In this document: in pieces, positions 11,271-26,181 of the stretch
Numbering within the stretch: the stretch's first letter is position 1
Layout of the letters: each line of letters starts with the position of its first letter
The notes under the pieces: model-generated
What the model was told of the DNA's origin: nothing
The model's database searches: none
The model's input: the letters and a program-made list of their open reading frames with translations, nothing else
Position numbers and translations under genes: made by a program
Assembly: GCA_002284615.2 (NCBI GenBank)
Contig: MU070101.1
Span: 19,949-61,771, forward strand
From: Dunaliella salina
Lineage: Eukaryota; Chlorophyta; Chlorophyceae; Chlamydomonadales; Dunaliellaceae
Length of the DNA: 41,823 bases
Direction: 5' to 3'

Positions 11271-11485
11271 CTCAAAGGAGGCTCAAAGGAGGCTCAAAGG
11301 AGGGGGAGAGGCCACAGTAAAGGAGGGGGGCAGCTGAGATCGGGATCTCCATGCCTTAACGGACCCCCAAAGGAGGGTGGCTTTCAATGAATAGGATTTC
11401 AATACTGTAACGGACCCCCAACGGAGGGGTGGCTTTCAATGAGTAGGATTGCAATACTGTAACGAACCCCCAACGGAGGGGTGGC
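11271..11485 (+). repeat. Left subterminal repeats of the 6.1-kb transposon
   Basis: GGCTCAAAGGA units at 11271-11302 are followed by 51/52-bp tandem units at 11360-11410 and 11411-11462, with a partial third at 11463-11485. Each unit opens with CGGACCCCCAAMGGAGGGG and ends AATACTGTAA. The GGACCCCCAAAGGAGGG word is also present at the other end (17286-17302). Such repeats are usual transposase-binding regions in CACTA-type elements; that role is inferred here. A TATAAA-like word sits just downstream (11490-11495). Confidence 0.8.
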
Positions 11486-11905
11486 TTGTTATAAAGGGAA
11501 ATTGCACAAAGAAAAGGTTCACGCCGCGGCTGATTAGGAAAGCTGCCTCTAGCTTGCAAGATTTATGCAGGTGCGTTAGGGTGCGTTGGGAAGGCTGTTT
11601 ACACTGTGCGCGCACCTGTGCGCGCACCTGGCAACGGCTAAGCTAAGTGTACGGAGATGCAACATTTGCAAACTCCAGATCATCATTAATAAAATTTATT
11701 GCCTTTTTTTGCAATTTTGTCGGGTTCCCGGAATAGCAGGGGTTGACTTTCCCACGCAAATCAAATATTCGCCCTGGTTTGCGTACCAAGGAAAAGCAAA
11801 ATGTCCACAATCCCAGAAGCAGAGAGCACTAGGCGTTGGTTGAAGTGGACGTACAGCTGTGAGTCAGAGCTTGATGCACAGTGAGAAGCTGGGCTCACCG
11901 ACAGT

Positions 11906-16292
<4,387 letters not shown>

Positions 16293-16517
16293 ATAAACGA
16301 GCTTGCAGGATTGCAGTACATAGCAAGAGTTCAAGTGCAGGATTGCAGTACAAAGCAGGAGTTTGAGTACGTAGGAGTTTGGTTGGTGTGGCTCAGTGAA
16401 AGGTGCCACAATGTTGCAGATTAGAAGACCTGTTCGCTTTCGAAGTGAAGCTGGAGTTGAACGCTGCAAGTGCAGCCATTACTTGGTGTGTGTATGTGCG
16501 TGCATGTGTGTGGACGG

Positions 16518-16518
<1 letters not shown>

Positions 16519-16579
<61 letters not shown>
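16519..16579. repeat. (GT)n microsatellite
   Basis: About 30 TG units inside the right half of the 6.1-kb transposon, downstream of its gene. Confidence 0.95.
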
Positions 16580-16582
<3 letters not shown>

Positions 16583-16682
16583 CTCAAGTGTGTGCTCATT
16601 GTGTGCATGTGTATGCATGTTTATGGTTCCTGTGCCGGACAGGCTTAACAGCGGCGTTGAGCAGACCACTCAGTTGATTTAA

Positions 16683-16765
16683 AGAAGAGGGACCTTTAGC
16701 CGTTTTGTTCGGCTTATCAGCTTGTGGCTGGCCAGCCAACAACAAATCTGAGGAAACCAATTTGA
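16683..16765 (-). repeat. Short L1-type LINE tail fragment (copy d)
   Basis: The reverse strand reads SSDLLLAGQPQADKPNKTAK, aligning with ELMDLFMAGVDQSQTDWPND of tail copy a. The DNA GACCTTTAGCCGTTTTGTTC also matches GACCTTCAGCCAAGTCGTTC near 8798. It is a small insertion inside the 6.1-kb transposon. Confidence 0.55.
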
Positions 16766-16850
16766 GTGAACCAACCATTCAATTTCTTTATTTATACAAT
16801 TGTCCAAGAAAAAAGAACCAAGCAGTGAGAACCGGGTCATCCATGCAGAG

Positions 16851-17165
16851 CACCCTCCTTAAGGACCCCTCAGAACCCTCCTTAAGGACCCCTCTCAACC
16901 CTCCTTAAGGACCCCTCAGAACCCTCCTCAAGGACCCCTCAGAACCCTCCTTAAGGACCCCTCTCAACCCTCCTTAAGGACCCCTCAGAACCCTCCTTAA
17001 GGACCCCTCAGAACCCTCCTTAAGGACCCCTCTCAACCCTCCTTAAGGACCCCTCAGAACCCTCCTCAAGGACCCCTCAGAACGCTCCTTAAGGACCCCT
17101 CTCAACCCTCCTTAAGGACCCCTCTCAACCCTCCTTAAGGACCCCCCCCCGCTGGAGCACCCTCC
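16851..17165 (+). repeat. Right subterminal 23-bp tandem repeat array
   Basis: About 13-14 copies of a 23-bp unit (ACCCTCCTTAAGGACCCCTC plus AGA or TCA). Each contains the palindrome CCTTAAGG. It forms the right subterminal region of the 6.1-kb transposon and has the complementary base pattern to the left subterminal repeats. Confidence 0.92.
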
Positions 17166-17303
17166 TTAAGGACTTCTCCCAGTGCAGAGCACCCTCCTTA
17201 AGGATTCCTTAAGGAGGGCTTTGGCAAGGACCCCTCAGCCCCTCCTAACGGGGTCCTTAGGCTGCACCAAAGGATGGGGGGCAAAGGACCCCCAAAGGAG
17301 GGT

Positions 17304-17340
17304 CAAAGGATTCCTTTGGGACCCCCTCTCTCCAGTAGGG
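17304..17340 (-). repeat. Right terminal inverted repeat of the 6.1-kb transposon
   Basis: Reverse complement of 11221-11257 with one mismatch. ATG target duplication follows at 17341-17343. Confidence 0.93.
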
Positions 17341-17393
17341 ATGGGACTTCACTTTGTAAATTCGAATTATAATATGGTAGTGTCTCTAATGAG
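17341..17393 (-). mobile_element. RandI/Dualen-like retroelement, - strand copy, small middle segment (RNase H)
   Basis: The strip between the two DNA transposons. On the - strand it reads IIIRIYKVKSH, aligning with VYFYKIKSH of the + strand copy's RNase H. It includes the hAT target duplication (17386-17393) and the 3-bp duplication of the 6.1-kb element (17341-17343). Confidence 0.8.
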
Positions 17394-18221
17394 CAGGGTG
17401 CGAGGTCAGTATATACTGTATACTAAGGTCGTATACTAGTATACAGTTTCGAACTCAGAAACTCAGAGCGCTGAGTTCCTGAGCTCAAGCGCGATTTTGG
17501 AATTTTGAAGTCGAACTTGGACGACGATTTAATAAAATGGCCCCCGAATTGGCCGTCATCAAGGTAGAGAATGGAAAACAGGCCCATCTGGGCACATGGT
17601 ACAAGCCAGAAGAGCTGCTTGCAAGGCTCCAGCAACCCACCCAGCTTAAAGAATACCAGCAAAGGTATGGTATCATCATTGCTGAAGACTTCCCAGAGAA
17701 GCCATGTGCTCTAAAGTGCAAAGGGTGCATGAGCCTCATCAGCCCAGCAAACCCAGCGCAAGCCATCAAGCAGCACAGTTTGACATGCAAGCAGCCCTTG
17801 GAGCGTGAGGAGATGGAGGTGGATCTGACCGGGGAAGGATCCAGCCATGGCACAAAGCGCAAGCCACAACAGTCTCTGACTTACAGGTTCATGGACTCTG
17901 CCAGCAGCATGGCTTCCATAAGAACTTCGCGAAGTTTGTCTACACTGGCAAGGTCCCCTTCAAGAAGCTGCTTCAGGGTTTTGCAAAAAACTTGTATATT
18001 GGGCATGAATCGCCCGCATAGATGGTTGTGCATGTGAGGATGAATTGATGCCTCATTCCTCCACTTATGCCTCAATAATAATATTTTCGTCTAAGCACTT
18101 GAGCAATGGATTTGTGGGGGTCAAAAACCTTGTCCCTCCCTGAAATGGTGTCAATACTCCTTAGTTGTGGGCTAGTATATACTAGCATTGTTTCAGATAT
18201 ACTAGTATATCTCGCACCCTG
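17394..18221 (+). mobile_element. 828-bp hAT-superfamily transposon with 8-bp target duplication
   Basis: The ends are 11-bp inverted repeats CAGGGTGCGAG/CTCGCACCCTG, starting with the CAGGG usual for hAT. They are flanked by the 8-bp duplication CTAATGAG at 17386-17393 and 18222-18229. TATACTAGTATA-type subterminal repeats lie inside both ends (17409-17447 and 18172-18210). It carries only the N-terminal part of a transposase, so it is an internally deleted, non-autonomous derivative. It is inserted in the - strand retroelement's RNase H region. Confidence 0.9.
17537..18021 (+). pseudogene. hAT transposase N-terminal fragment with BED-like zinc finger
   Basis: Starts MAPELAVIKVENGKQAHLG. 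A finger-like CKGC...IKQHSLTC lies around residues 60-84, the spacing seen in BED/C2HC fingers at the N-terminus of hAT transposases. An acidic EEMEVDLTGEG and a basic GTKRKPQQS stretch follow. After about 17880 the better-looking reading moves to another frame (QVHGLCQQHGFHKNFAKFVY) and stops with TAG at 18019-18021. A short intron with acceptor TTACAG at 17886, or a frameshift, would explain this. The RNase-H-like DDE core and dimerisation domain are absent, so no transposition activity is expected from this copy. Confidence 0.7.
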
Positions 18222-20040
18222 CTAATGAGCGTTCAACTTATTTAAAGGACATCTCCTTGGATATGCCTCAGATGTCTTTCAGGATAGAGAAGCTGCTTAC
18301 GTATTTGATTGAAAGAGGTGGCTGTTTGATGCAATGTCTGCATATTTGGTGATGATAGCAGCAGCAATTGCTGCTAATTTAGCTCGAGTGGTGGTTTTAG
18401 TAATCCCGGCACCGTTTGGTTCTACAAAGTTCTTGCTGTCAGTGACGGGCAGTAGATGCCTGCTCCAATTTCTTGCTTACCATTATTGACAAGGCAGCCG
18501 CCATCTGTGTATGCCCATGTCTTCCAGTCAGCAACTTTGAGAGTTAGAATAGCACTGGATTGGCTGGGCACCAAGTCTGTACCTTGGATGCTCATGTGTG
18601 AATTTCTAGGCTGCTTGGATACGTGTTGTTTGTCAAGTGGGAGACGTTCCAGTATATTGAGATCCGGCATGTGGGCATGCATGGGATTTAGGACAGGTAG
18701 GCTGCTGATACTCTTGAGCTTCCACTCTGTGGCTTCTTTCAAATCTCCTTTCAGGCCCTGTAGCCAGTCTTTGTTATGGTTGTTAAGATGGATTCGAGCT
18801 GCAGTGTTCCAAACAGCAAAGATACGAAGGTCCCAGGTTTGCTTAGGTAAAGGTATCTCTATGTTAGGGCAGGATTGAGGGGCACTGTAACTAAGTTTTC
18901 CGCGAGGTATAGTTCCAAGTTCGTAACAGAGGTGGGGGTAGGCAGTGAAAAGTTTGGAGTAGGGGTTGGTTATCATGTTCTTACTCCAAGCCGGAAGGAA
19001 CATGAATGTAGCAGTGGCCTCTGTGTTGAGAATGGCAGAGCAAATGGCACATGTTGCAAAGCTTGGGTCATGATTATCTTGTCATAAATGGGATGGCAGA
19101 CTAAGAAGCCTGAGAATTTGGATGAGAAGGCATTATGCTTTGCACCAAAAAGAGTGTCTCGGGAGTCCTCACTCTAATAATTCTGGTATTGTGGGTTGTG
19201 GTCTAGTGGGGAGGCCATTCTTTCTGGGCTACCAAAGCCCATTTTTGGAGGGCAGTATGAATGTGAGTTGGAAGGGCTCGTGAAAAGGAGTCTTTGATCT
19301 TCTAGCTAGAGTACTTTCTTCCAAGCATGGATTTGCGGGAAAGGAGCCCTTGCAGCTCAGTAGCAAAGTTGCCTGGAGCTGGTGTTACGTTCTCGTGCAT
19401 GCTAGCAAGCTTGGCCCCATAAAAAGGCCTGTAGAGGATTTGGAAGTGTTTTTGGGGTATCATACAAACACATTTGCCCTGCGTATGGTATACGCAAGCC
19501 ATGTGCGCCGTGTATGTTTCTGGGAGAATGAGGGGGGATGGAGTAGGAGGGGAATGGCTGTGGGATCTTGTGTCTGATGGTGCTGGATGAGGGGGTTGCT
19601 GGTCCGTGTACTTCACATGGTCAACCTCGCGCAGCCAATATTCGCAAGAGCCTATAGGTTTTATGTCTGCTTGTGGATTAGTGGGGTTTGTATCAAATGT
19701 GATTTTGTTGCACAATCTTGTGTCCAATTTCTGCTGCCATGCATTGGTTTCATTAGGTTTTTCAAAGCCCTGTCTTTCCAGATTTGAGAGGGTAGAATCT
19801 GCTGTGGGTGTTGAGAGGTTAAGCTCGCTCTGTTGTGCTTCAAACTTAAGCAAGCACTCTTTAAATTTGGGCCAAGCCTCATGTAAATCCTCTGATAACC
19901 AGGAGGGCTTCCAAGCGACCCTCCTGAGTTCTTGTTTAGTCTGCCGCTCTCTTTCAACTTTTTGGGCATCATTTAGGTTTGCACAGGCAGGACATGCCCA
20001 TGTGTCGGCTGTTGCAATTTCTTGTCTTTGCTCATCCGAG
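18222..20040 (-). mobile_element. RandI/Dualen-like retroelement, - strand copy, PHD-end to RNase H segment
   Basis: Reading leftwards on the - strand from about 20040: TWACPACANL (last two Cys of the PHD finger), a linker homologous to the + copy (ERQGFEKPN, NPTNPQADIKPIGSCEYWLR), then ASPLDHNP...RDTLFGAKHNAF...FLVCHPIYDK (methyltransferase-like region, 19051-19170), ATATFMFLPAW, FAVWNTAARIHLNNHNKDWL, and RNase H from AYTDGG (near 18480) to IRKQLLYPERHL. A - strand frame open at 19302-20243 covers the first part and another at 18422-19003 covers the MT end and RNase H start. In-frame stops and frameshifts (for example near 19023, 19163, 19275 and 18300) show decay. The 5' part with the reverse transcriptase is missing. 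Confidence 0.82.
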
Positions 20041-20285
20041 TTAGTTGGCTGCTCGGCCTGATGAACTGTTCCATCCAAAAAATAAAAATCCATGAGATCA
20101 GAAATAACACGATAAGTCTCATTAGTTTGGTCCTGTAAGAAATGAAAGACGTCCTCAGAACTAGCCTGAGTGTAGTAAAAAGCGCCTGTCTCGTCCTGAA
20201 GAACTCTGTGAGCAGAGGAGAACTCCTCCTCCACAATAAACATAGCCCCAGCCTGCGACAGGCCCTCAAACCATTGTGCTGTTTC
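20015..20285 (-). pseudogene. L1-type LINE tail copy c, at the head of the - strand retroelement
   Basis: The reverse strand reads WFEGLSQAGAMF, then FLQDQTNETYRVISDLMDFY and HQAEQPTNSDEQ. This aligns with FQWIDHFSQAK...FLSQQNNK...ISELMDL of copy a. It is open in the same frame as the following PHD-linked sequence, giving a chance or recombined fusion of an L1 tail to the RandI-like fragment. The exact joint is uncertain (about 20015-20040). Confidence 0.6.
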
Positions 20286-22909
20286 TAAAAAAGGAAAGGC
20301 AGAACAAATGCCCCTCCAACCTGCCCCCTCTTGATCTACTTAAATCCGCCTATCATGAAATTAAGCAAGAAATTAACATTACAGACATGTCAGACAGTAA
20401 CAAGTCTCAGCAGAAAGCAAAGAAGGCCCAGCAAAAAGCCATTGCCGAACATCCATCCCAGGCTAATAAGCAAATTTTCAAAGCCTCCCATAGTCAGCCC
20501 TCCAACCTCTTGGCCCTAGGAGATAAGTGCACCAAGACTGTCCACACAGAACCCAACAACATTGCAAACATCATAGAAGACTTCTTCACGAAAAGCATGA
20601 TGGCTCCCAGTATCAAAACAGGAAAATATTTGCCCAGTGACTCTCAGGCCAAGAGGGATTATCCATGGTTCAGCAGTCATAACTATGACTCTTTCAAACT
20701 CAAAACGCCCATCACCAGAGAGGAAACAACGACAAACTGCAAGCGCAAATGGCTCCACAACTCTATCCCTGATTAATTTAACTTTCACGGCTGTATCAAA
20801 TCCCTAACTAACAACAAATCTCCAGGTCCAGATGGAATTGTCAATGAGCTCCTTAAAGCCTTGCCTTTACAATACAAAGACATCCTCCACCAACTTTTCA
20901 ATATCATGTGGACCACAGGAATTACTCCTAAAGCCTGGAAAATTAGCGACACAATTCTTATCCACAAACAAAAGGGACCAGAGACTGATATCTCTTCATA
21001 CAGGCCAATAGGCCTCGCCAATACTCTCTATAAGCTCTGGACGCGCTTAACAACCAACACACTGTATGAATATGCAGAAGAGCACTCCATTCTCAGCGAC
21101 ATGCAAGCTGGATTCCGCAAAAAGAAAGACACAATACAGCAACTACAAAATTTAATCATGGTTCTAGAAGATGCAAAGATATTTAACCAAGATATCTTTG
21201 CCCTCATTGTGGACTCTACCTCTGCCTTCAACACCACTGACCATGATAAGCTACTCATTATTATGTCCGACCTGGGTTTCCCCACAAATGCTATTGATGT
21301 GGTCAAAAACCTTTACCACCATGCGAACACACGAGTTAGGCTCCCTACAGGAGACTACACCTCTGAAATCCGTGTAGAGAGGGGAACCATACAAGGTGAC
21401 ACATTTTCTCCCTTCCTCTTCCTTATCTACATCGAGCCCCTGCTCCGCTGGCTGCATGTTGGTAACCGAGGTTACACACATGCATGCACCCCTTCCGCTT
21501 CTTCACCACAAGAAAAAATTAGAAACACGATGAATAGTGGGGCCTTTGCTGATGACCTCATTTGTCTAATGAGAACATTTCAAAGCCTCCAGCTTCAAGC
21601 CAAGAAACTTACCCTCTATGCAGATTGGGCACACTTCATCATCTCTGGAAACAAAATCGAAGTTACCTGCATCCTGCACAGCGAAGAAAGCACACTGCTG
21701 CGTGGCAACACGAATATGTCAGATTTTGCCCAACACTTACTTACTGGAAGAATTTTGGTACAGGGCCAACCAGCCCAATTCCTGCGCCCTGATGAACCTT
21801 TCCGGTACTTGGGCGTCTTAGTAACCATGGACCTCAACTGGTCTCACCAGCTGCGGAGTATGACCCAAAAACTCTCTGACAAGTTGCAGCGGCTTGAACA
21901 ATCATATGCTAGCCCAAAACAAACATTAGATATATTGCGCACTGCCGTCATACCCAGCATAGCTTACGCCTTCCCTGTCACACCATGCTCACAGGCAAAT
22001 TTAGAACACTGGGACACTTCTGTACTCTCTACCATCAAAAAGAAATTTGGACTGTGGTCAAAAACTTGCACAGCACTCCTTCATGAAGATAAACACAATT
22101 TCGGCCTCGGGTATATATCTATGACTGTCGAATATCACTGCAGGAACGCTGTTGCTCTCACCATTAGCCTGAATGACAAGTCAAGACATAACAGAATCAC
22201 CAACCTGTTGTTATGCTGCCAAACGGCTCACTTACAAAACATAGCCAATGGTCTACTAGGGCCCCAATATCAAACTCCCAAGTATCTCAATCAAATGCTT
22301 AAATACAACCTACGACCACGACAATGCATCAGCATACATGCAAGCGGCCTGGAACTCACTTATCAAGGCCAACTTCCCTTCACTGATACTTTTCAACCTA
22401 TAGCAAACATCCTCTGGACACGAAAAACCCGAGAACTCCCAAGACTGATCAATTGCATCGTGCATCCTCTCATGGAAGCTGGCATTTCAAATTTCTTCTC
22501 TATTCTATCACATGAGCACACACATGTCTTAAATGCCGAAGCTCTGAAATCCTACCATCACACCATCAAGAAGAAGCAGACTATTGCTCTCAACAGGCTT
22601 GCGTCTCTTGCAAACTGCAACAATCTCGGCAAAGCCACTATTTACCACGCTTTTATGAACACTGATGCCAACCCCAACAAAGCTCCAGAACTCAGACAAA
22701 TAAATTTCAACTCTTTACACCTACTCACCCAGCATACACCCTTAGGCTGGTCCTGGAGCTCTCAACAAAATCCACCTGCTCCATCCACTCAAGGCAGTCA
22801 CAGCAATAAGCGACGGAGTTCAGCCTTGCAAAGCCTCATCAGATGCAAACTTTTCCAGAAACCCAAATCACAAAAAAAAAACTTAAATACAACTCCACAA
22901 CATTCCTAA
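20276..22909 (+). pseudogene. Reverse transcriptase part of the RandI/Dualen-like element
   Basis: One frame broken only by TAA at 20774-20776; the long open part is 20861-22909. Motifs in order: NKSPGPDG (20813 onward), WKISDTILIHK, YRPIGLANTLYKL, motif A IVDSTSAFN with the catalytic Asp at 21212-21214, motif B GTIQGDTFSPFLF, motif C FADD at 21545-21556, and YLGV of the thumb. All three catalytic aspartates are present. A several-hundred-residue linker without recognised domains follows. The stop codon falls between the pre-RT region and fingers, so no full protein could be made without read-through. The frame ends just past a run of ten A (22872-22881), where the downstream domains continue in another frame. 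Confidence 0.9.
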
Positions 22910-24189
22910 CCTGCCCCAATGAAGTCACAGGGATCAGTTCACCCACAATGCACACAAACTCCATCAATGCTAAAAACTTGAGAGACCATAAAAAAAGGCA
23001 TGCACAGCTCCAGGGTCCTTCTGCCATACACACCGTCTTTAAGTACGAATTTCAAATCCAAGCCATCCTTAACTGGCAAATGCTAAGCAGGAAAAGAAAA
23101 AGTACCTCAGCCGCACACTCGCAACCACAATACCTCATTCGTTGGGAGCCAATGATAATTGAAAGGTGGGCTCTGCCAATCCTTCGCAAAACAGGCCTCA
23201 CATTAGCTCATCTTGAGCCCTTCCCCAGAAGCCAAATAGAAGATGATACCTGCCAGACCTGCTGGACTCCCACCACCATGGAACCAGAAGAACATAACTT
23301 CACTGACATGCCTCAATGTGACACATGCCAGCGCACATATCACTGGAAATGCCTACTCCACCACAACCTCTGAACCCCATCACAGCGCATCCAGGCAGAC
23401 CAAATGTCCACTTGGGAATGCCCTTCTTACGCCCACCTTACTTATCCTAAAAAAAGACAGCGTACCAGGACAGCAGAAGAAACAGAAATGGTCAAAATCA
23501 CCTGGCAGCCCACTTGGGAACCGACTTCTATGATCCTTGAACACTCAGATTTCAAGGAGCATGTCCACAGATTCGAGCAATCTCACACAGACAACTTTTC
23601 TTCTCCACAACAACACCCACCACCTGCTGACGACACTGTAGACAACCTCACTTGTCAAGGTTTTGATGGAGCCACACAGCCTTCAAACAGGCACTGGCTC
23701 ACAACCCAGGACCACACCATGCGCAATAAGGCACGCTTTGACCTGGAGACTACAAATCCCCAGACAGACATCATACCAACAAATAGGTGTGAAATTTGGC
23801 TGAGAAACGTGGATCTCATAGTACCAGGATCCAACAAGGATTCTGATGAACAACCAAAAATCCCTCTTGCATTCACCACTCAAGCTGCATGCATTTATGA
23901 CACCAAAGGGAAATGCGCAGACATTATCACCCCTCACCGTCTTCAAATTTTGCTTCAAGCATACAGTGCGGCCAGACAAGCTGGTCTACACACTTCAATT
24001 CAGCCCCTTGTTCAAAATGAAGCAACAGAAATTATGGGTCTTCTACACAGGTACACTTCCCATCCTGGAAAAGACAATCAAAAAGTAAAAGAATCCAACT
24101 TTTTGCGCACAACAGTTAATATTCTTACAGCTCTCACGTGCTGTGCGCTAGTTACCCAAGAACCAAGAAAAACTTGCGAGCCCCGTTGA
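22843..24189 (+). pseudogene. Chromo-like segment and PHD-type zinc finger of the RandI/Dualen-like element
   Basis: A single frame with one internal TGA (23371-23373). The first half has EFQIQAILNWQ and then QYLIRWEPMIIERWALPILR, resembling the beta-strand/helix pattern of chromodomains (weak). Next comes a Cys4-His-Cys3 pattern: CQTC (23251 onward), CDTC, HWKC, then after the stop WEC and a final position that is Tyr (23428-23430). The - strand copy has WACPAC here, so the last zinc ligand was lost only in this copy. The remaining linker (FDGATQPSNRHW, NPQTDIIPTNRCEIWLRNVD) is conserved with the - strand copy. Such reader domains usually bind histone tails. In a retrotransposon they could steer integration; that is inference. 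Confidence 0.65.
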
Positions 24190-24550
24190 TTATGACATGC
24201 ACTTCAAAGCATACTGGAGCCCTTTTGCTCGAGACAGAGTTTTTGGGGCCAACACTGATATGTTTGGAACCAAATTCACAAGCTTCTCCTTTTGCCATCC
24301 TCCATATGATGACGAATTCATCTACTACCTTGTCATGCACGCCCTGTCTTCAATCACTAGCACAACTACCCCAACGGCCGCCTTCATGCTCCTCCCCAGC
24401 CAGATGGGATGGACCAAAAAAGGATACATGCGCTGGTTCACTTGTTACTCAGACCATGCCACAATCCTAGCCAAATTCCCCTCAGGATGCCTAACATTCC
24501 AGCCACCCCAAGCCTACCTAACTCCTCTTGCTCCTCCTGAAAAAATGTAA
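24176..24550 (+). pseudogene. Methyltransferase-like region (CHPPY motif) of the RandI/Dualen-like element
   Basis: Reads ASPVDYDMHFKAYW, ARDRVFGANTDMF, SFSFCHPPYDDEF (CHPPYDD at 24293-24313), then a helix and a hydrophobic strand AAFMLLPSQMG. The layout strand-xPPY-helix-strand resembles motif IV (N/D-PP-Y/F) of adenine-N6 methyltransferases, especially PCIF1-like ones. Both copies have His instead of Asn/Asp before the prolines (CHPPY here, CHPIY in the - strand copy), and no glycine-rich SAM motif I was found. Enzyme activity is therefore doubtful, and the fold assignment is a hypothesis. It lies between the PHD-linked linker and RNase H, in a different frame from both, and ends at TAA 24548-24550. 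Confidence 0.4.
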
Positions 24551-24555
24551 AACAC

Positions 24556-26181
24556 ATGCAACTTATTGCCATTTGGAACAATGAGGGAAAGCAAGAGCTC
24601 TTCCATAATAACCCAAATTGGCTTGAGGGTTTAAAACAAGAGATCCACGTAGGAAACTGGTGCCACAGAGGCAGTCAACAGATTGCAGAAAATCAAAACA
24701 CTACCCTCTCTTTTAAAGCTCCCTGCACATGGAGGAAGAAATTTGCACTTTTGCATCATGACACGCACAACATTTTCGGAGTCTGTAGCCGACAAAGAAC
24801 CATCACACCTAACGTACAATCATACCTGCAACCCCTGCAACCAAAGACCCCAGGATGGCGACACCTAACATATACAGATGGCAGTGTCATAAAGTCCAAC
24901 AACAAGAATACACAGCAAGCAGGAGCATCCTTTTTCATCCCGGAAGACAACTCCTCCTCTGAAACTGTCACCTGCACAATAAATCCCAAGAGCCATGGTC
25001 CCACTTATACTATTAACAGAGCAGAGCTCGCTGCAATTCTGATAGCTCTACAGCAAGGGCACACTTCAATTGCGACTGACAGTTCTTCAGCACTTTATCA
25101 GATTAAAAACGAGCTTCTGAAGCCCATGGATATGTCCACACACTTACATGCACCACTGCTCAAAGGAATCGTAGCCTGCATTAACGCTGCAGAAGGCCCT
25201 GTCTACTTCTACAAAATAAAATCACACTGTGGCATCCTTGGTAATGAAAGCGCAGATGCCCTTGCTCATCAAGCAGCTATGCTTCCTGATGAAGCTAACA
25301 CCTCACTCAACCAGGCAGAAACTCCTTTCTTCCATCTCTATTGGCTTGCTGCATCTGTCACAACACATTGTTCTCACACAGAATACTTGCCCCTTTCAAA
25401 CCTCCAGAACAAACTGAAACAAGTAATGCATGAAAAACACAAATTGAGAACAGCAAACCTCAGCACATATAGCTACCAAAATTGGCAGAGCCTGCTCAGA
25501 ATGTCCGATGCCCACCCCATTGCCAATCCAAAAATTAGTAATGCTTTCTGGCACATGAAAGCTGTGACTCTCAAAGAACAAACCAATGTCCTCAAGTATC
25601 GAACGGACACTCTTTACAATGGCAAACATGCCAGACGCTTTAGTGGCTACCCTGGGCCCTCTCTTTGCCCTCTATGTGGTACACCTGATAGTACCTCCCA
25701 TACCCTACTCAGATGCACTCACCCACAGATAAACAGGATGAATATCAATCGCCACCATCAAGCACTCAGCATCTGTGGTGAAGCAATAAGCAAAGGAGAC
25801 TTTGGATCTTACATCGTCTCTATAGATGCATGTAATACAGAGAGGCTACGCTCCCTGGATATGGAAATTCCAAACACTGTCCATCGACACATTCCACATT
25901 GGCTGTTTCCATCCAGACAACCACCACACACACAGCTCAGTCGCCCTGATGGCATTATAGTTTTATCCCTTGAAGGCAGAGACTCCACACATCTCCCGCA
26001 GGATATGAACCCCAGAGACAGAGATATCCACTTCATTGAGCTCAAATTTGTTCTGACACCAAAATCGAACAAACTCTCCACATTGCGCAAAATCAGCACA
26101 AACACACCATTGAAAGCTTACGCACAAGATCTCTTCGGGGCACACATCGCAATAACAGATTCAAACTGCATACCATACTAA
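24556..26181 (+). pseudogene. RNase H, CCHC knuckle and restriction-like endonuclease of the RandI/Dualen-like element
   Basis: 541 codons open. RNase H: YTDGS (24871-24885), NRAEL with Glu at 25024-25026, ATDSS with Asp at 25078-25080, KIKSH, and GNESAD with Asp at 25255-25257. All four acidic active-site residues are present. Zinc knuckle: CPLCGTPDSTSHTLLRC (25666-25716). Endonuclease: RPDG (25942 onward) and HFIELKF with ELK at 26038-26046, the PD-(D/E)XK signature. The frame breaks shortly after, and the endonuclease tail continues in another frame to 26450. The C-terminal position of the endonuclease and the RNase H before it match RandI/Dualen-type elements rather than L1. Confidence 0.88.

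Noticed and set aside
16851..17165. CRISPR-like array
   Set aside because: Head-to-tail 23-bp repeats without unique spacers, in a eukaryotic transposon end.
20774..20776. Reassigned TAA codon in the RT frame
   Set aside because: CHLP in the same window is consistent with the standard code, and the element has other breaks.
22872..22881. Programmed slippage at the A10 run between RT and PHD frames
   Set aside because: Possible in principle, but this copy has several other lesions and no second copy covers the site; a plain indel is the simpler reading.
24150..24200. Programmed frameshift before the methyltransferase-like region, since both retroelement copies change frame near here
   Set aside because: The + copy shifts by +1 and the - copy by -1 at slightly different places, so independent decay is more likely.
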